A program made the position numbers and the translations under genes. The notes under the pieces were generated by a model, which worked only from the letters and a program-made list of their open reading frames with translations, did no database searches and was not told where the DNA came from. Source: Desulfurellales bacterium (lineage in GTDB: Bacteria > Campylobacterota_A > Desulfurellia > Desulfurellales > Hippeaceae). Taken from it: a DNA stretch of 16,429 nt. The stretch spans positions 1-16,429 of the forward strand of contig JALTDI010000109.1 of the NCBI GenBank assembly GCA_027074255.1, written 5' to 3'. Positions 1-6,710 of this stretch are shown piece after piece. Within the stretch, counting starts at the first letter, position 1; the number at the start of each line of letters is the position of its first letter.

Positions 1-491
1 CCGCTGACGGCTGTCGTTCTGAATTCATATTCAACACCGCTTTTCATAATGATTTCAATGCTTTCGGATATTCTTTTAGTATCACAATTTGTCCTTACAA
101 CATACCCGTATTTTTCAAATGGCGCTTTGACATCCATAGCAATATAGTCAACCAAATGCTCATCAATGATTTTTGCAAGCATATCGGGTTTGGTGCCGTT
201 TGTATCCAATTTAACCTTATACCCAAAAGATTTTATTGCCTTGATAAAATCCGGCAAATCCTTATGCAGAGTGGGTTCGCCGCCAGTTATGGAAACAGCC
301 GAGAGCCTGCCTGCGCGCCTTTTTAAAAAATTCATAATCTCGGCTGTCCTTATATCAGCAACACTGGCTTCAACCAGCTCCGGATTGTGGCAGTATGGGC
401 ATCTGAAATTGCACCCCGCTGTAAAGACTATCGCACAAATCTCACCCGGATAATCAATTAATGAAAACTTCTGGAAACCTCCTATTTTCAT
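1..491 (-). CDS. nrdG: Anaerobic ribonucleotide reductase activase NrdG (radical SAM), 3' end cut by window
   Basis: This gene encodes the radical SAM activase that uses S-adenosylmethionine and a [4Fe-4S] cluster to place the glycyl radical on class III ribonucleotide reductase. About 163 residues are visible. The protein opens MKIGGFQKFSLIDYPG and carries the cluster motif CNFRCPYC (Cys27, Cys31, Cys34) and a GGEP motif near residue 70, followed by a DTNGT strand. Both motifs are diagnostic of the family. The ATG at 489-491 overlaps the TGA of the preceding 59-residue glycyl-radical gene as ATGA, so the two are probably translationally coupled. The C-terminus lies outside the window. NrdG-type and related activases share these motifs, but the position directly after nrdD makes NrdG by far the best call. 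Confidence 0.95.
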   Translation of the reverse strand, partial: MKIGGFQKFSLIDYPGEICAIVFTAGCNFRCPYCHNPELVEASVADIRTAEIMNFLKRRAGRLSAVSITGGEPTLHKDLPDFIKAIKSFGYKVKLDTNGTKPDMLAKIIDEHLVDYIAMDVKAPFEKYGYVVRTNCDTKRISESIEIIMKSGVEYEFRTTAVS

Positions 492-667
492 TGAATCTTA
501 AACGCTTTCCTCTGCTTAAACTCCTCGGCTTTGCCGTCGTTCCACTGCTCAACAGGCCTGAGATAGCCCACAACCCTCGAATAAACCTCGCATTTTAAGC
601 CTCTAATTTCCGCTTTCTGCTTTTCCAACTCCAAAATCTGCCTTTTTAAACTCTCTTTTGTCATCAT
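488..667 (-). CDS. Stand-alone glycyl-radical subunit of class III ribonucleotide reductase (59 aa)
   Basis: This small gene encodes the piece that nrdD lacks: the C-terminal glycyl-radical loop of class III ribonucleotide reductase. Residues 1-25 form a charged, probably helical stretch (from MMTKESLKRQ). Cys26 follows, then YSRVVGYLRPV (radical Gly34) and QWNDGKAEEF, matching the RV-x-GY and WN-x-GK signatures that end ordinary NrdD proteins. It starts at tandem ATGs (665-667, 662-664) preceded by GGAGG three and six bases away. An in-frame TAA sits six codons upstream. It overlaps the end of nrdD by 65 bases in the +1 frame and ends in TGA overlapping the nrdG ATG. The likely role, by inference, is to dock on NrdD and be activated by NrdG. 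The alternatives are a programmed frameshift that fuses it to NrdD, or a base error in the sequence. Confidence 0.88.
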   Translation of the reverse strand: MMTKESLKRQILELEKQKAEIRGLKCEVYSRVVGYLRPVEQWNDGKAEEFKQRKAFKIQ

Positions 668-2696
668 CAGCCTCCAACAATCTTAATTTTAAACGTCTTA
701 TCTTATTCTCAATCCCTTCAAGTTTTTCTTTTTTGCACAAGGGGCATTCATAATGCTCACCGGCAATATACCCATGAATAGGGCATACAGAAAAGGTCGG
801 CGTTATTGTTATATAGGGTAGTTTATAATTTTTAAATATGGTTTTTATCAGCATTTTAACGCTATTATGATTATCTATCTTTTCACCGATAAAGATATGC
901 AGAACCGTTCCGCCTGTATAGCTTGACTGTAAATTATCCTGTAAATCAAGTACCTCGAATACATCGTCACTGAAATTAACAGGCAACTGCGTAGAATTTG
1001 TATAATAAGGCTTCCCTTTCTCACTTGCCGTTTTTATATTCGGATATTTCTTTCTATCCAACATGGCAAGACTGTAAGATGTTCCCTCTGCCGGCGTAGC
1101 TTCCAAATTATAATTGTTCCCTGTTTTATTCTGGAATTCAACCAGCTTTTCTCTCATAACTTTCAGCACTTCGGCGCTAAATTCCTGAGAACGATTTGAT
1201 GTTAAATCCTCACCAAACAGATTTAAACATGCCTCGTTCATACCTACAAGTCCTATTGTTGAAAAATGGTTTTTCCAGTACTCGTCAAACCTATCTTTAA
1301 CAGCAGATAGATAAAACTTGGAATAGGGGTACAGCCCGCCCTCACTAAACCTTTCGAGCACCTTTCTTTTAATCTCAAGCGACTCTTCGGCAAGCTCCAT
1401 CAAGGATATTACACGTTTCATAAACTCATCTTCGTTTTTTGACATATAACCTATTCTCGGCATATTTATCGTGACAACCCCGATTGAGCCTGTTAGCGGA
1501 TTGGCGCCGAACAGGCCGCCTCCCCTTTTTCTCAGCTGTTTTGTATCAAGACGCAGGCGGCAGCACATAGAACGGGCATCCTCAGGCGACATATCCGAAT
1601 TAATAAAGTTGGCGAAGTAGGGTATTCCGTATTTTGCCGTAGAACGCCACAGCATATCAAGGTTTTTATTATCCCAATCAAAATCCTTTGTTATATTGTA
1701 GGTGGGTATGGGAAATGTAAAGACCCGACCGTCGGCATCTCCCTCGGATAGAACCTCAAGAAAAGCCCTGTTAAACATATCCATCTCTTTCTGGAATTCG
1801 CCGTATACGGCACTCTGCATCTTGCCGCCTATTATAACAGCCTGGTCTTTCATGTATGAAGGCACCTTCAAATCCAGTGTAACATTGGAAAAAGGTGTCT
1901 GAAAACCCACCCTCGTCGGAACATTGACATTAAAAACAAATTCCTGCAATGCCTGTTTCACTTCTTTATAGTCGAGATTGTCATAAGCAATAAACGGTGC
2001 AAGCAGCGTGTCAAAATTCGAGAAGGCCTGGGCCCCTGCCGCCTCCCCTTGAAGCGTATAGAAAAAATTGACGATTTGGCCCAAGGTGCTCCTGAAATGC
2101 TTGGCGGGCTTACTTGCTATTTTCCCTTTGACCCCGCGAAAGCCCTTGATTAAAAGATCATTCAAATCCCATCCGACACAGTACACAGACAACAAGCCCA
2201 AATCGTGTATGTGAAAATCCCCCGATATATGGGCTTCTCTTATTTGAATAGGATAAATCTTGTTAAGCCAATATGTCTTGCTGATGCTGGAAGAAATATA
2301 GTTGTTTAGTCCTTGAAGAGAAAAACTCATATTGCTGTTTTCTTTGACCTCCCAATCAAGCTTCTCCAAATAGTCATCAACGAGATTGACATCGGCTCTA
2401 CTCTTTAATTTTCTTATATTTGCGTGCTGTTCCCGATAAATTATGTATGCCTTGGCTGTCTTTGTAAAAGCAGAGGAAATCAAAACTTCCTCAACAATAT
2501 CCTGAATTTGCTCAACCGAGGGCGTTGTGCTGCCGAATACCTGATATGCCAAATTCAAAACCTTTATGGTAAATTTCTCAGCCGTATTTTTATCAAACTC
2601 CCCAGCGGCATTGCCCGCTTTTAATATTGCTTCGGTAATTTTAGACGCATCAAAATGCTCTATGCGCCCGTCTCTTTTTATAATTTTATCAAACAC
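603..2696 (-). CDS. nrdD: Class III anaerobic ribonucleoside-triphosphate reductase NrdD, lacking the glycyl-radical C-terminus
   Basis: This is the catalytic chain of oxygen-sensitive ribonucleotide reductase, which makes dNTPs from NTPs in the cytoplasm. Residues 1-95 are an ATP-cone (allosteric) domain. The ten-stranded barrel follows, with an early-strand cysteine (Cys173), SMCCRLRLD around residue 378 (candidate thiyl cysteine), NLEATPAEGTSYSLA near 530, and PYYTNSTQLPVN near 563. A zinc site is formed by CPIH (638-641) and CPLC (651-654). After it comes a charged helix (about 655-685) and a short tail ending at TAG. The usual SRV-x-GY glycyl-radical loop is absent from this frame and is encoded by the next, overlapping gene. 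The GTG start at 2694-2696 is chosen because AAGGAGGG lies six bases upstream. Transcription is likely controlled by the cobalamin riboswitch upstream. Confidence 0.95.
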   Translation of the reverse strand: MFDKIIKRDGRIEHFDASKITEAILKAGNAAGEFDKNTAEKFTIKVLNLAYQVFGSTTPSVEQIQDIVEEVLISSAFTKTAKAYIIYREQHANIRKLKSRADVNLVDDYLEKLDWEVKENSNMSFSLQGLNNYISSSISKTYWLNKIYPIQIREAHISGDFHIHDLGLLSVYCVGWDLNDLLIKGFRGVKGKIASKPAKHFRSTLGQIVNFFYTLQGEAAGAQAFSNFDTLLAPFIAYDNLDYKEVKQALQEFVFNVNVPTRVGFQTPFSNVTLDLKVPSYMKDQAVIIGGKMQSAVYGEFQKEMDMFNRAFLEVLSEGDADGRVFTFPIPTYNITKDFDWDNKNLDMLWRSTAKYGIPYFANFINSDMSPEDARSMCCRLRLDTKQLRKRGGGLFGANPLTGSIGVVTINMPRIGYMSKNEDEFMKRVISLMELAEESLEIKRKVLERFSEGGLYPYSKFYLSAVKDRFDEYWKNHFSTIGLVGMNEACLNLFGEDLTSNRSQEFSAEVLKVMREKLVEFQNKTGNNYNLEATPAEGTSYSLAMLDRKKYPNIKTASEKGKPYYTNSTQLPVNFSDDVFEVLDLQDNLQSSYTGGTVLHIFIGEKIDNHNSVKMLIKTIFKNYKLPYITITPTFSVCPIHGYIAGEHYECPLCKKEKLEGIENKIRRLKLRLLEADDDKREFKKADFGVGKAESGN
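671..675 (-). promoter_or_regulatory. Shine-Dalgarno site of the glycyl-radical gene, inside nrdD
   Basis: The minus strand reads GGAGG, then CTG, then ATGATG. The site lies within the last coding bases of nrdD. Its spacing suits either ATG, especially the second at six bases. It is the main evidence that the downstream frame is translated from its own start rather than by frameshifting. Confidence 0.7.
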
Positions 2697-2697
2697 A

Positions 2698-2747
2698 GAT
2701 ACCCTCCTTATCTAAAATTATGAGGCAATATGACAGAAACGGATATC
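2698..2747 (-). promoter_or_regulatory. Possible hairpin hiding the nrdD ribosome-binding site
   Basis: On the minus strand GAUAUCC (2747-2741) can pair with GGGUAUC (2704-2698) through seven pairs including one G-U. Further U-G and U-A pairs towards the loop would involve the AGG of the AAGGAGGG ribosome site. The structure sits between the riboswitch aptamer and the GTG start, where a translational expression platform is expected. The pairing is worked out by eye and not energy-tested. Confidence 0.4.
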
Positions 2748-2805
2748 AGCGTTTATGACAGTAATAAAAAATAGGAATCATAAAGGCGAACCTCCCGTTC
2801 ATATT

Positions 2806-2968
2806 ATATCGGGTAAGTCTCCTGGCTTGGCTTCGTCCTACTCTTTTTCGCCTTCCCGTCGAGTTCTCGTTAAAAACTCAAACAGTGGCATCACATAAAA
2901 AATTTCGTCAGCCTTACAGTTGCGGGGGCAGCGTGGGATTTTCACCCATCTTCCTTTGAACCCGATAT
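2806..2968 (-). ncRNA. Cobalamin (adenosylcobalamin-type) riboswitch upstream of nrdD
   Basis: The minus strand carries the conserved cobalamin aptamer blocks in order. GGGUGAAAAUCCCACGCUG leads into CCCCCGCAACUGU near 2947-2916. GCCACUG and CGGGAAGGCG flank a variable hairpin. The 17-base B12 box AAGCCAGGAGACUUACC is at 2828-2812. The closing P1 stem is perfect over nine pairs: AUAUCGGGU (2968-2960) with ACCCGAUAU (2814-2806). Established riboswitches of this class lower expression when cobalamin is present. Here the controlled operon is nrdD, the radical subunit and nrdG. By inference the cell also has a B12-dependent class II reductase and makes this class III enzyme when cobalamin is short. 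A CGGG at about 2798-2795 could compete with P1. Confidence 0.95.
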
Positions 2969-2971
2969 TTA

Positions 2972-3000
2972 ATAATACTAAAAATAAAAATAATTTGCAA
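2972..3000 (-). promoter_or_regulatory. Sigma70-type promoter of the nrdD operon
   Basis: The minus strand has TTGCAA (3000-2995), a 17-base spacer and TATTAT (2977-2972). Transcription would begin near 2965, in the 5' strand of the riboswitch P1 stem, so the aptamer is the very 5' end of the message. Confidence 0.7.
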
Positions 3001-3014
3001 TTGGAAATATGTTC

Positions 3015-4019
3015 TCAGATATTTTTTAAAAATTTAAGGAAATTGCTTTTGCCTTCTTCTTTTGCCCGGCATGTCGAGCATATATCCTTATCCTCATCTG
3101 AGTAAAACTCCTTACCGCAAATTCTGCACACCTTTTTTTGAGTTTCAAAAACCTTTATCGGATTTGAAACAAGCTTTGAAACGGTGGAAGTTTTTATTTT
3201 CAGAGCATTATAGATACACGCATCCTCACACTCTCTACAAGCTATACACAATGACGAGTTGAAATAAATTATGCCCTTGTCCTCTTTTTTTTCTATCAAA
3301 ACGGCTTTTTGAGAGCATACATATTCGCATACACCGCAAATTGTACATTGCTTTGTGATTTTCATAACTGCGGCGTCTGGATAGTCGGTTTCATTTTTTA
3401 TCCTATCTGTTAATGCTTGTATTAAAAGCTTTCTTTTGGGTATGGATTTACGGGGCAGCGCTTTAAACGGAGAAAACATATCCCTCCTTGAAAAACTTTC
3501 CCTCGGGATATAGACCCGAGAACTTTTTTGAGTTTTTATCTTTATATTAGGTCTTATCTCTAAAGCTTGCGCGAGTAATGCAGCCTTTTTGAAGCTTTCA
3601 TTGAAATATTTCAGCGTATCCTTGAACTTGCACCTTTTGCAGTTACCTCTTTTTATCAATATCTCTTTTTGGGAAGCAAACCAGTTTATCAGTAAATCCT
3701 CTGTAATTCTTGATATACAGGCAATCTTGATATCCGATTCGGAAAAGATACATCCTATATCGATTGTCTTTGCGTCTTTTGTAAAGTTTATCAGCTCTTT
3801 GTTGTCTTTTTTAATGTTTATTGCCGAAAAACGGCATGCAGCATAACACAAGCCGCACTTTATGCACAGAGTTTTATTGACGGAAGCAGAAGGCGAAAAT
3901 ACTATCGCATCAACAACACATATATCCTCGCAGTCCCTGCAGTGGCTTCTTGAAAATGTAGTCCTTATACATTTTGATTCTTTTACGGATATGGTTTCGC
4001 AGTTTACGAAATCCTCCAT
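3015..4019 (-). CDS. Polyferredoxin with four predicted [4Fe-4S] sites and a C-terminal zinc ribbon, unknown partner
   Basis: This 334-residue protein is an iron-sulfur electron carrier whose partner enzyme I cannot name. The first cluster block is Cys17, Cys27, Cys30, Cys34, followed by a classic CxxCxxCxxxC at 52-62. A middle domain has Cys90, Cys101 and a CKRC pair at 127-130. A linker contains SRRDMF near 177. A second ferredoxin pair lies at Cys225-Cys235 and Cys258-Cys268. Last comes a ribbon of CRIC (298-301) and CSTC (314-317). The layout resembles multi-domain ferredoxins found with anaerobic redox enzymes, but none lies next to it here. There is no signal peptide or membrane segment, so it is cytoplasmic. 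AAGGGA precedes the ATG at 4017-4019. It has its own promoter and no obvious terminator before the nrdD promoter. Confidence 0.8.
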   Translation of the reverse strand: MEDFVNCETISVKESKCIRTTFSRSHCRDCEDICVVDAIVFSPSASVNKTLCIKCGLCYAACRFSAINIKKDNKELINFTKDAKTIDIGCIFSESDIKIACISRITEDLLINWFASQKEILIKRGNCKRCKFKDTLKYFNESFKKAALLAQALEIRPNIKIKTQKSSRVYIPRESFSRRDMFSPFKALPRKSIPKRKLLIQALTDRIKNETDYPDAAVMKITKQCTICGVCEYVCSQKAVLIEKKEDKGIIYFNSSLCIACRECEDACIYNALKIKTSTVSKLVSNPIKVFETQKKVCRICGKEFYSDEDKDICSTCRAKEEGKSNFLKFLKNI

Positions 4020-4062
4020 ATCAGTTCCCTTTGGAAAAAACAGCTCTTATTCTCATAAAAAA

Positions 4063-4091
4063 CTTATAAACCAAAATGGTAAAAATGGCAA
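4063..4091 (-). promoter_or_regulatory. Sigma70-type promoter of the polyferredoxin gene
   Basis: The minus strand has TTGCCA (4091-4086), a 17-base spacer and TATAAG (4068-4063). The predicted start near 4056 gives a leader of about 37 bases before the ATG. Confidence 0.65.
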
Positions 4092-4140
4092 TATTTAAGC
4101 TTACACTTTTTCTATTGCAGGCATAGGCTGCCCTTTTGTA

Positions 4141-4170
4141 TTGTTGTTGATTTTAATAGCGATTTATAAT
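4141..4170 (+). promoter_or_regulatory. Promoter of the lipoprotein-nadB-serA operon
   Basis: A consensus TATAAT lies at 4165-4170 with TTGTTG at 4141-4146 (18-base spacer). The start would be near 4177, only about three bases before the first ATG of the lipoprotein gene, so the message is nearly leaderless at its first gene. Confidence 0.6.
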
Positions 4171-4179
4171 AAATTATCA

Positions 4180-4296
4180 ATGATGAAAAAGTATTTATTT
4201 TTTGCAGCAGTGGCTGTATTTGCCGTTTTTCTATACGGATGCGGTCATAAAACAAATATACAGCCCCCAGCTGGCTCCATCACAATATTGAACTAA
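4180..4296 (+). CDS. Tiny outer-membrane-type lipoprotein, LptM/YifL-like (38 aa)
   Basis: The predicted product is a 38-residue prolipoprotein. Two Met and two Lys residues are followed by a hydrophobic stretch (YLFFAAVAVFAVF) and a lipobox ending LYGC, so Cys21 would be the lipidated residue. The mature peptide is only about 18 residues (CGHKTNIQPPAG, then SITILN). The C-G-x-K and PP spacing recalls the start of mature LptM (YifL), the small lipoprotein that binds the LptDE assembly in enterobacteria. That link is a weak resemblance only. It lies 12 bases before nadB. No Shine-Dalgarno site precedes either ATG (4180 or 4183), and the promoter sits so close that leaderless translation is likely. 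The main alternative is a short signal-like ORF arising by chance, but the textbook lipobox argues against that. Confidence 0.65.
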   Translation: MMKKYLFFAAVAVFAVFLYGCGHKTNIQPPAGSITILN

Positions 4297-4308
4297 GGGA
4301 GTTTTTAT

Positions 4309-5868
4309 ATGTCTGAACCCGTATTAGTGATAGGAAGCGGTGTGGCCGGATTAAGAGCTGCCATAGAGCTTCTTGAAAAAGGACAAACCGTTTATCTTTT
4401 TACAAAGGACAAGGCAGATGTGTGTAATACCGATAAAGCTCAGGGCGGCGTTGCCGTTGTATTAAAAGAAGATGACAATTTTGAAAGCCACATAGAAGAT
4501 ACTTTGAATGCAGGAGCCGGATTGTGCAGAAAAGAGGCCGTCGAAATACTTGTAAAAGAAGGGCCCAAAAGAATAAAAGAACTTATAAACTGGGGGGCGA
4601 ACTTCGACAAAAACAATGATGGAAAACTCGATTTTACTAAGGAAGCTGCTCATTCTACAAACAGGATTCTACATGCGCTCGGTGACGCCACAGGGCACGA
4701 GGTTGAAAGAACATTGCTTGAAAAAATAAAGAGTTATACAAACTTAAAGGTTTTTGAACACAATATGCTTTCAAATATTATAACCCATCAGCAGACAATC
4801 AACGGAGCGGAGTTTTTTAATACAAAAACAAAAAAATACGAAACATATAACTCACCTGCCGTAATTCTATCAAGCGGCGGCTATGCTGCCATATACAAGA
4901 ACACTACAAACCCTTCGGTTACAACCGGAGACGGCATTGCAAGCGCATTTCTATCGGGAGCTACCCTTGAAGATATGGAGTTTGTGCAGTTTCATCCTAC
5001 GGCCCTAAAAAGATACAATGCACCACAATTTTTACTAAGCGAATCAATGAGGGGCGAAGGCGCCGTTTTAATAAACGACAAGGCAGAACGTTTTATGGAG
5101 AAATATCACAGGCTGAAAGAACTGGCACCGAGAGATGTTGTAGCCCGCTCAATTGTATTTGAGATGAAAAAGCGCTCCATAGACAAGGTCTATCTTGATG
5201 CATCCGTAATGGGTGAAGAATTTGTCAGAAACAGATTCCCCACCATATACAATGAATGCTTAAAATACGGCCTTGATATAACAAAAGAGGCAATCCCCGT
5301 TGCTCCGGCAGCCCACTACACAATGGGCGGCGTAAAAACGGACGTTTTTGCACAAACAGATGTAAAGGGGCTTTTTGCAGCCGGTGAGGCTGCGGCAAAC
5401 GGCGTTCACGGTGCAAACAGGCTGGCAAGCAATTCAATACTCGAGGGCCTTGTTTACGGTAAAAGGGCTGCCATAAGCGCTATGAACTATCTAAAAAACG
5501 CAGAAAAGACAAAGGACATAGAAAATAAAAACGACTGCATAAAGTGTGAAAATATCGATGCCATAAAGAAGAAAATAGACGATATCAAGGAAAGGCTGTG
5601 GGAGCGCCTCGGCGTTGTAAGAAGTATCGGTGATATGAAAGATATGGTAGAGTGCGCAAGCGGTATGTTCTTAAAATACAATAAAAAATACTGCTGTGCC
5701 GAAGGGCTGGAATTGAGAAACATTGCCCTGCTTTCGGTTTTAATAGCATACAGTGCTCTTGAAAGAAAAGGCAGTATCGGAGCGCATTACTGCATTGACA
5801 CACCGCATGCATATGACAGTAAGAAACATATCAGCGTAAATAAAAAAGACCTTATGGAGCTGTTTTGA
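4309..5868 (+). CDS. nadB: L-aspartate oxidase NadB
   Basis: This flavoenzyme oxidises L-aspartate to iminoaspartate, the first step of bacterial NAD synthesis. Under anaerobic conditions fumarate can act as electron acceptor. The FAD-binding start is GSGVAG (9-14). Further hallmarks are AQGGVAVVL with a downstream SHIEDTLNAG segment, EFVQFHPTAL (224-233), SMRGEGA (246-252), APRDVVAR (273-280), AHYTMGG (335-341) and GVHGANRLASNS (365-376). It is separated from the related succinate dehydrogenase and fumarate reductase flavoproteins by AQGGVA and by the absence of partner subunit genes. Its 519 residues are typical. AAGGGAG lies about eight bases before the ATG. The TGA overlaps the TTG of the next gene. 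The NadA and NadC genes are not in this window. Confidence 0.95.
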   Translation: MSEPVLVIGSGVAGLRAAIELLEKGQTVYLFTKDKADVCNTDKAQGGVAVVLKEDDNFESHIEDTLNAGAGLCRKEAVEILVKEGPKRIKELINWGANFDKNNDGKLDFTKEAAHSTNRILHALGDATGHEVERTLLEKIKSYTNLKVFEHNMLSNIITHQQTINGAEFFNTKTKKYETYNSPAVILSSGGYAAIYKNTTNPSVTTGDGIASAFLSGATLEDMEFVQFHPTALKRYNAPQFLLSESMRGEGAVLINDKAERFMEKYHRLKELAPRDVVARSIVFEMKKRSIDKVYLDASVMGEEFVRNRFPTIYNECLKYGLDITKEAIPVAPAAHYTMGGVKTDVFAQTDVKGLFAAGEAAANGVHGANRLASNSILEGLVYGKRAAISAMNYLKNAEKTKDIENKNDCIKCENIDAIKKKIDDIKERLWERLGVVRSIGDMKDMVECASGMFLKYNKKYCCAEGLELRNIALLSVLIAYSALERKGSIGAHYCIDTPHAYDSKKHISVNKKDLMELF

Positions 5869-6710
5869 ATATAATAAAATCGATTGGCGGAACACCTCTT
5901 ATACGCTTAAAAAGCGGCATATTTGCAAAGCTTGAAATGTTTAATCCCACAGGCTCTATAAAAGACAGAACGGCTTATTCGATGATAAAAGGTGCTGCCG
6001 ATAAAATAAAAGAAAAAGGCATTGTTGAGCCCACAAGCGGAAACACGGGTATATCCCTATCTTTCCTTGGAGCCTACTATAAAATCCCGGTCACGATTAT
6101 TATGCCGGAAAATATGAGCAGACAGAGAATAAAAATAATGGAATCTTTCAATGCAAGGGTTATCTTAACAAACGCATCAGGGGGTATGAAACTATCCATT
6201 GATATTGCAAAGGACATGGAAAAAGATGGTTTTTATATGCCTAATCAGTTTTCAAACCCGCAAAACCCCTTGATACACGAACAAACAACGGCAAGAGAGA
6301 TTGAAAAGCAACTGACAGACATCGACATTTTTGTCTGCTGTATAGGCACAGGCGGAACATTCAGCGGAGCGGCAAAATATTTAAAGAGCATAAACCCTGC
6401 ACTTAAAGCCATAGCCGTTGAACCTGAAAACAGCCCTTTTTTAAGCAAGAAAAAATCCGGAATACACAAAATTCAAGGCATAGGAGCCGGATTTCTGCCC
6501 GATGTTATGGATATGAGTCTTGTGGATGATATAATTACGGTTAGCGACAATGACGCACTCACATATAACGAAAAATTGCTTAAAGATGAGGGAATATTTG
6601 CGGGAATCTCGAGCGGGGCTGCATACTTTACGGCTTTGAAGTTAAAAAAGCTCTATCCCGTCAAAAATATAGTAACCATATTTGCCGATTCTATGGATAG
6701 ATACCTATGA
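5865..6710 (+). CDS. Cysteine synthase family protein (PLP-dependent), compact form
   Basis: This fold-type II PLP enzyme most likely makes cysteine from O-acetylserine and sulfide. The PLP lysine is Lys33 in NPTGSIKDR. The substrate loop is TSGNTG (57-62), the phosphate-binding loop GTGGT (161-165), and GISSGA follows at 247-252. At 281 residues it is shorter than the usual 300-310. The N-terminal segment between GGTPLIRL and AKLE is only four residues, and the usual GNTPL reads GGTPL. The TTG at 5865-5867 is chosen because it overlaps the nadB stop as TTGA and GGAG lies about seven bases upstream. serA in the same operon supplies the serine precursor. A related role such as O-phosphoserine or cystathionine synthase cannot be excluded from sequence alone, and CysK and CysM cannot be told apart here. 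Confidence 0.88.
   Translation: MNIIKSIGGTPLIRLKSGIFAKLEMFNPTGSIKDRTAYSMIKGAADKIKEKGIVEPTSGNTGISLSFLGAYYKIPVTIIMPENMSRQRIKIMESFNARVILTNASGGMKLSIDIAKDMEKDGFYMPNQFSNPQNPLIHEQTTAREIEKQLTDIDIFVCCIGTGGTFSGAAKYLKSINPALKAIAVEPENSPFLSKKKSGIHKIQGIGAGFLPDVMDMSLVDDIITVSDNDALTYNEKLLKDEGIFAGISSGAAYFTALKLKKLYPVKNIVTIFADSMDRYL

Noticed and set aside
166..453. Plus-strand open frame of 95 codons
   Set aside because: It lies antisense to nrdG, whose radical SAM motifs are unmistakable, and it has no family features.
603..690. nrdD as a pseudogene broken by frameshift
   Set aside because: The downstream frame keeps a full radical loop, has its own ribosome site and start, and is coupled to an intact nrdG, which fits a working split gene better than decay.
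2920..3105. Plus-strand ORF across the riboswitch region
   Set aside because: It runs antisense to the conserved aptamer and promoter and has no ribosome site or family features.
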